The notes beneath the pieces were generated by a model. The model was given only the letters and a program-made list of their open reading frames with translations, was not told where the DNA came from and made no database searches. Both the position numbers and the translations under genes were made by a program. This document shows positions 5,883 to 7,705 of a stretch of DNA of 7,705 bases, in pieces. Positions within the stretch are counted from its first letter, which is position 1; each line of letters starts with the position of its first letter. The DNA lies in NCBI GenBank assembly GCA_002452325.1, contig DKFG01000192.1, positions 1-7,705 of the forward strand, written 5' to 3'. This stretch comes from Geobacter sp. UBA6802. GTDB lineage: Bacteria > Desulfobacterota > Desulfuromonadia > Geobacterales > Pseudopelobacteraceae.

Positions 5883-6920
5883 ATGGACATTGATGAAAAG
5901 GTGACTGTAGAGGGTTTGGTTAAAACTGCCGGTGTAACCATTGATGCAATATCCGGAACCTTAAACCCTCAAATGTCAGCTCTTGGTAGAATACTGGTAG
6001 CTTATGGCCCGGAAAAAATTAGCTGTTGGATAATGGGGGGGAGATTAAGGCTGACACAACTAAAAAAACAAGAAGAAGCTTTTAGTGTTGTATGTAACGG
6101 GGTTGTTGATCATTACAAAAAACTTATTGGAAGGTCTACGCAAACAAGAGGCAATTCCCCTGTAAAGAGTGCTTTTATAAATTTATCTTTAGAGCAACTC
6201 CAGCACGATATTCAGTTGCTTACTACGATTAATAAAGCGCTTGCCATGTTGCCGGATGTAGAAAGTACTCCGCACGATGATCAAGAGAAGAACAGTTCTT
6301 CGCCTGATCAAAATCTGTGGTGGGATAATTTTGAATCAATGGCAAGGCGACGGAACGAGCCATGGCGTACGGAGCTGCTTGCCAGGGCGTTAGTGGAAGT
6401 CGATAGTGACCCTGAGGCAATTAGTTTAAAAGCGCTCTGGGAAATTGGGATGCTAGATTACAACGATTTCAGGATGCTCGCAGTATTTTGCGATTCTGCG
6501 TTGCTCGTTGATGGCAAGCCGCTAGTCCTGATTGACCCGGAGGACCAGGTAAACTTTGAGTTCGATATTGAAGACGGTACGATACGTATGAATCTGGCTT
6601 ACATCGTCGCTGATCTGATTGACTCCAGGCTCATCCAAAAAGCAGAAACTCAATTTGATACGTCAGAACCTGTCGAGTTGAAACACGCATCGGGATCACA
6701 TTTGTTTACTCATAAACCGCCAAACAGTAAACCCGGCGATAATAGTGCAATCCAGATTGCTGCTTACGGGCCGACTGATTATGGATTGGATATTTGCAGG
6801 CTCTACACGCCAATTTCTAATCCCGCTTCCGATGCCAGTTTTGAGGTGTTGAAGTCAACTCTTGAAGCGAGTGCAAAAGAAGATGCAAATCTTGCTAACA
6901 TTAAGTTTGAAAACTGCTGA
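5883..6920 (+). CDS. Hypothetical protein with DUF2806-like C-terminal half (345 aa)
   Basis: Intact gene 40 bases after the GHKL-nuclease gene, so probably its operon partner. Residues 1-125 have no recognised domain; they are predicted soluble, with helical charged stretches, and no signal peptide or membrane segment is visible. A polar linker (about 126-142, including HDDQEKNSSSPDQ) leads to NLWWDNFESMARRRNEP and TELLARALVEVDSDPEAISL (about 144-182). There follows ALWEIGMLDYNDFRMLAVFC (184-203) and, near the C-terminus, AYGPTDYGLDICRLYTP (about 294-310). This layout of a W..F...A segment, an LLA(R/K)(A/I)L segment, a 'S..TL..+..L...D...F' segment and a late 'T..G..L..L' segment resembles DUF2806-type proteins of unknown function. 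I base this on recalled patterns only, so the assignment is tentative. No catalytic motif is evident. It may be a regulatory or sensing partner of the nuclease. The gene is AT-rich compared with the slt region, especially in its first third. Confidence 0.75.
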   Translation: MDIDEKVTVEGLVKTAGVTIDAISGTLNPQMSALGRILVAYGPEKISCWIMGGRLRLTQLKKQEEAFSVVCNGVVDHYKKLIGRSTQTRGNSPVKSAFINLSLEQLQHDIQLLTTINKALAMLPDVESTPHDDQEKNSSSPDQNLWWDNFESMARRRNEPWRTELLARALVEVDSDPEAISLKALWEIGMLDYNDFRMLAVFCDSALLVDGKPLVLIDPEDQVNFEFDIEDGTIRMNLAYIVADLIDSRLIQKAETQFDTSEPVELKHASGSHLFTHKPPNSKPGDNSAIQIAAYGPTDYGLDICRLYTPISNPASDASFEVLKSTLEASAKEDANLANIKFENC

Positions 6921-6948
6921 TATCCTGACATAGTACAAAGGTATACCC

Positions 6949-7117
6949 ATGTCAGACATCAAAGTATTTCGCCTTTTTGACGACGCTGTAACCGAGCTTG
7001 AAGGCCATTCTGCCGAGGTGGATAAATCCCCTACAGCCCCTTATCGGAAAACATCCGGTGACTATCCTCGGCGTCCGGATCGATACCGTTAGTATCGGAG
7101 AGCTTGAACTGCCCTAA
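6949..7117 (+). pseudogene. Broken NucS-like/DUF5655-type nuclease gene
   Basis: The frame starts at an ATG with AAGG seven bases upstream and reads MSDIKVFRLFDDAVTELEGH, then SAEVDKS. This strongly resembles the start of DUF5655-containing proteins with an N-terminal NucS-like endonuclease fold. After DKS the matching sequence (LQPLIGKH..., then TILGVRIDTVSIGE) continues one frame over from 7031, which points to one extra C in the CCCC run at 7028-7031. Unshifted, the frame ends at a TAG (7090-7092). The expected family order is LGVR, about 15-20 residues, GGRIDTLGID and then an E-x-K segment. Here GVR runs straight into IDTVSI, so an internal deletion has joined the two Arg codons. The rest is lost at a TAA (7115-7117). 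The gene therefore carries at least a frameshift, an internal deletion and a truncation, and no nuclease active site remains. Confidence 0.7.
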
Positions 7118-7262
7118 AATCACTGCCGTTCTGGGAAATTCGACAGTTGATTGAAAAGGGATAATTCCCTGTATGACTGTCGTCTTGCAGAGAAACCACA
7201 GCCTGAACGTTAGCAGTATTTCAAAACGCCCAATCTGCCTCTGTGCCTAAAAGGACCAAACC
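7118..7262 (+). other. Degraded spacer between nuclease remnant and fic gene
   Basis: No gene of convincing length. Short open pieces occur in different frames: one reading LKSLPFWEIRQLIEKG from about 7114, and one containing DNSLYDCRLAEKPQPER ending at a TAG near 7219. They may be further debris of lost genes. A small hairpin (AGGGA, TAAT, TCCCT; 7157-7170) is too weak to call a terminator. AAGGA seven bases before 7263 is the ribosome-binding site of the next gene. Confidence 0.4.
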
Positions 7263-7705
7263 ATGCAACCCACACCCATAGAAATTCAAAAACGCTACTG
7301 CATCGCCTTTGCAAAAAAGCAGTTTCAGGAGATTGTCTACAACTTCTCTGTGCAGGAAAATCTGCCGTTTACCTTTCCTGAGATTCAGACATTGTTGGAA
7401 GGGATTACCGTTGGTGGCAGGCGACTGGAAGAGCAGGATATTGTGCGCAGCCTGAAGGAGGCCATTGACTACCTGTTCAACAGTGTTGAAGCAGATGCCT
7501 TTCAGGTCTCAAAAGCGACTGCCGTGGAGCTGAACAGGCTTGTTGCACGTAATAAAGCCCTTGAAGTAGGGGCATTCCGCCATTCGCAGGTCTTTATTTC
7601 CGGCACCGAGTACCGGCCTCCTGCGGCTGAAGAGCTGGAGAAGCTGTTTGAAGAGCTGCTGGCCGGTTATCAGGCAGGTACAGAGGATCGCGAGATGCTG
7701 CTGTT
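7263..7705 (+). CDS. Fic-family protein (N-terminus, runs off the window)
   Basis: The first 147 codons are present and the gene is cut by the window end. Residues of about 35-55 (FPEIQTLLEGITVGGRRL) and 104-120 (FRHSQVFISGTEYRPP) match the N-terminal helices and the FR...V.I.GT.Y.PP segment that precedes the active site in Fic/DOC proteins. Fic enzymes usually transfer AMP, or another nucleotide-derived group, to target proteins through an HPFx(D/E)GNGR loop. That loop should lie downstream of the window and cannot be checked. Many stand-alone Fic proteins act in toxin-like or defence contexts and are often found beside type I restriction genes, which fits the hsdR-like stub at 3438. I saw no clear inhibitory (S/T)xxxE(G/N) motif in the visible part; TLLEG (43-47) is close but has the wrong spacing. 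The start is supported by AAGGA seven bases upstream. Confidence 0.78.
   Translation, partial: MQPTPIEIQKRYCIAFAKKQFQEIVYNFSVQENLPFTFPEIQTLLEGITVGGRRLEEQDIVRSLKEAIDYLFNSVEADAFQVSKATAVELNRLVARNKALEVGAFRHSQVFISGTEYRPPAAEELEKLFEELLAGYQAGTEDREMLL

Noticed and set aside
7081..7097. Inverted repeat CGATAC ... GTATCG as a regulatory hairpin
   Set aside because: It falls inside the recognisable IDTVSI coding remnant and is only 6 bp with no T-run.
1..7705. CRISPR array, tRNA/rRNA gene, or complete insertion sequence
   Set aside because: No regularly spaced repeats, tRNA-like cloverleaf sequence, transposase motif or terminal inverted repeats were seen on either strand.

Overview
The window looks like a chromosomal segment of a Desulfuromonadota (Geobacter/Trichlorobacter-like) bacterium. 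This is an inference from recalled family resemblance: the cell-wall gene pair at the left has the GC-rich codon use and protein style I associate with Geobacteraceae. No rRNA or other marker gene confirms it.

Left part (1-2321, minus strand) is ordinary core sequence. A soluble lytic transglycosylase (225-2321) is followed, with only 10 bases between, by the N-terminus of a secreted polysaccharide deacetylase-like protein that leaves the window at base 1. A divergent promoter region (2322-2520) separates this pair from an orphan ParB-family protein on the plus strand (2521-3300). That gene has a recognisable sigma70-type promoter with a small inverted repeat over its -10.

Right part (about 3301-7705, plus strand) is accessory and visibly more AT-rich, and it looks like a defence island in turnover. 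It starts with a promoter-like site and a perfect 20-bp palindrome. Then come two broken gene pieces: a 48-codon stub resembling the start of a type I restriction HsdR subunit, and an unrecognised frame-shifted remnant. Next is an intact two-gene operon. Its first gene encodes a 665-aa protein joining an N-terminal GHKL (MutL/Hsp90-type) ATPase to a C-terminal PD-(D/E)XK nuclease-like domain with a QxxxY motif. Its second gene encodes a 345-aa protein with a DUF2806-like C-terminal half. After the operon come a frame-shifted and internally deleted remnant of a NucS-like/DUF5655-type nuclease gene and the start of a Fic-family gene that runs off the window.

The candidate system of interest is the GHKL-nuclease plus DUF2806-like pair. 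By analogy with the prokaryotic MutL/MORC-type GHKL ATPases known from restriction-modification neighbourhoods, the first protein could be an ATP-gated nucleic-acid sensor carrying its own nuclease, with the second as partner. No methyltransferase or helicase is present in the window. Function is inferred and untested.
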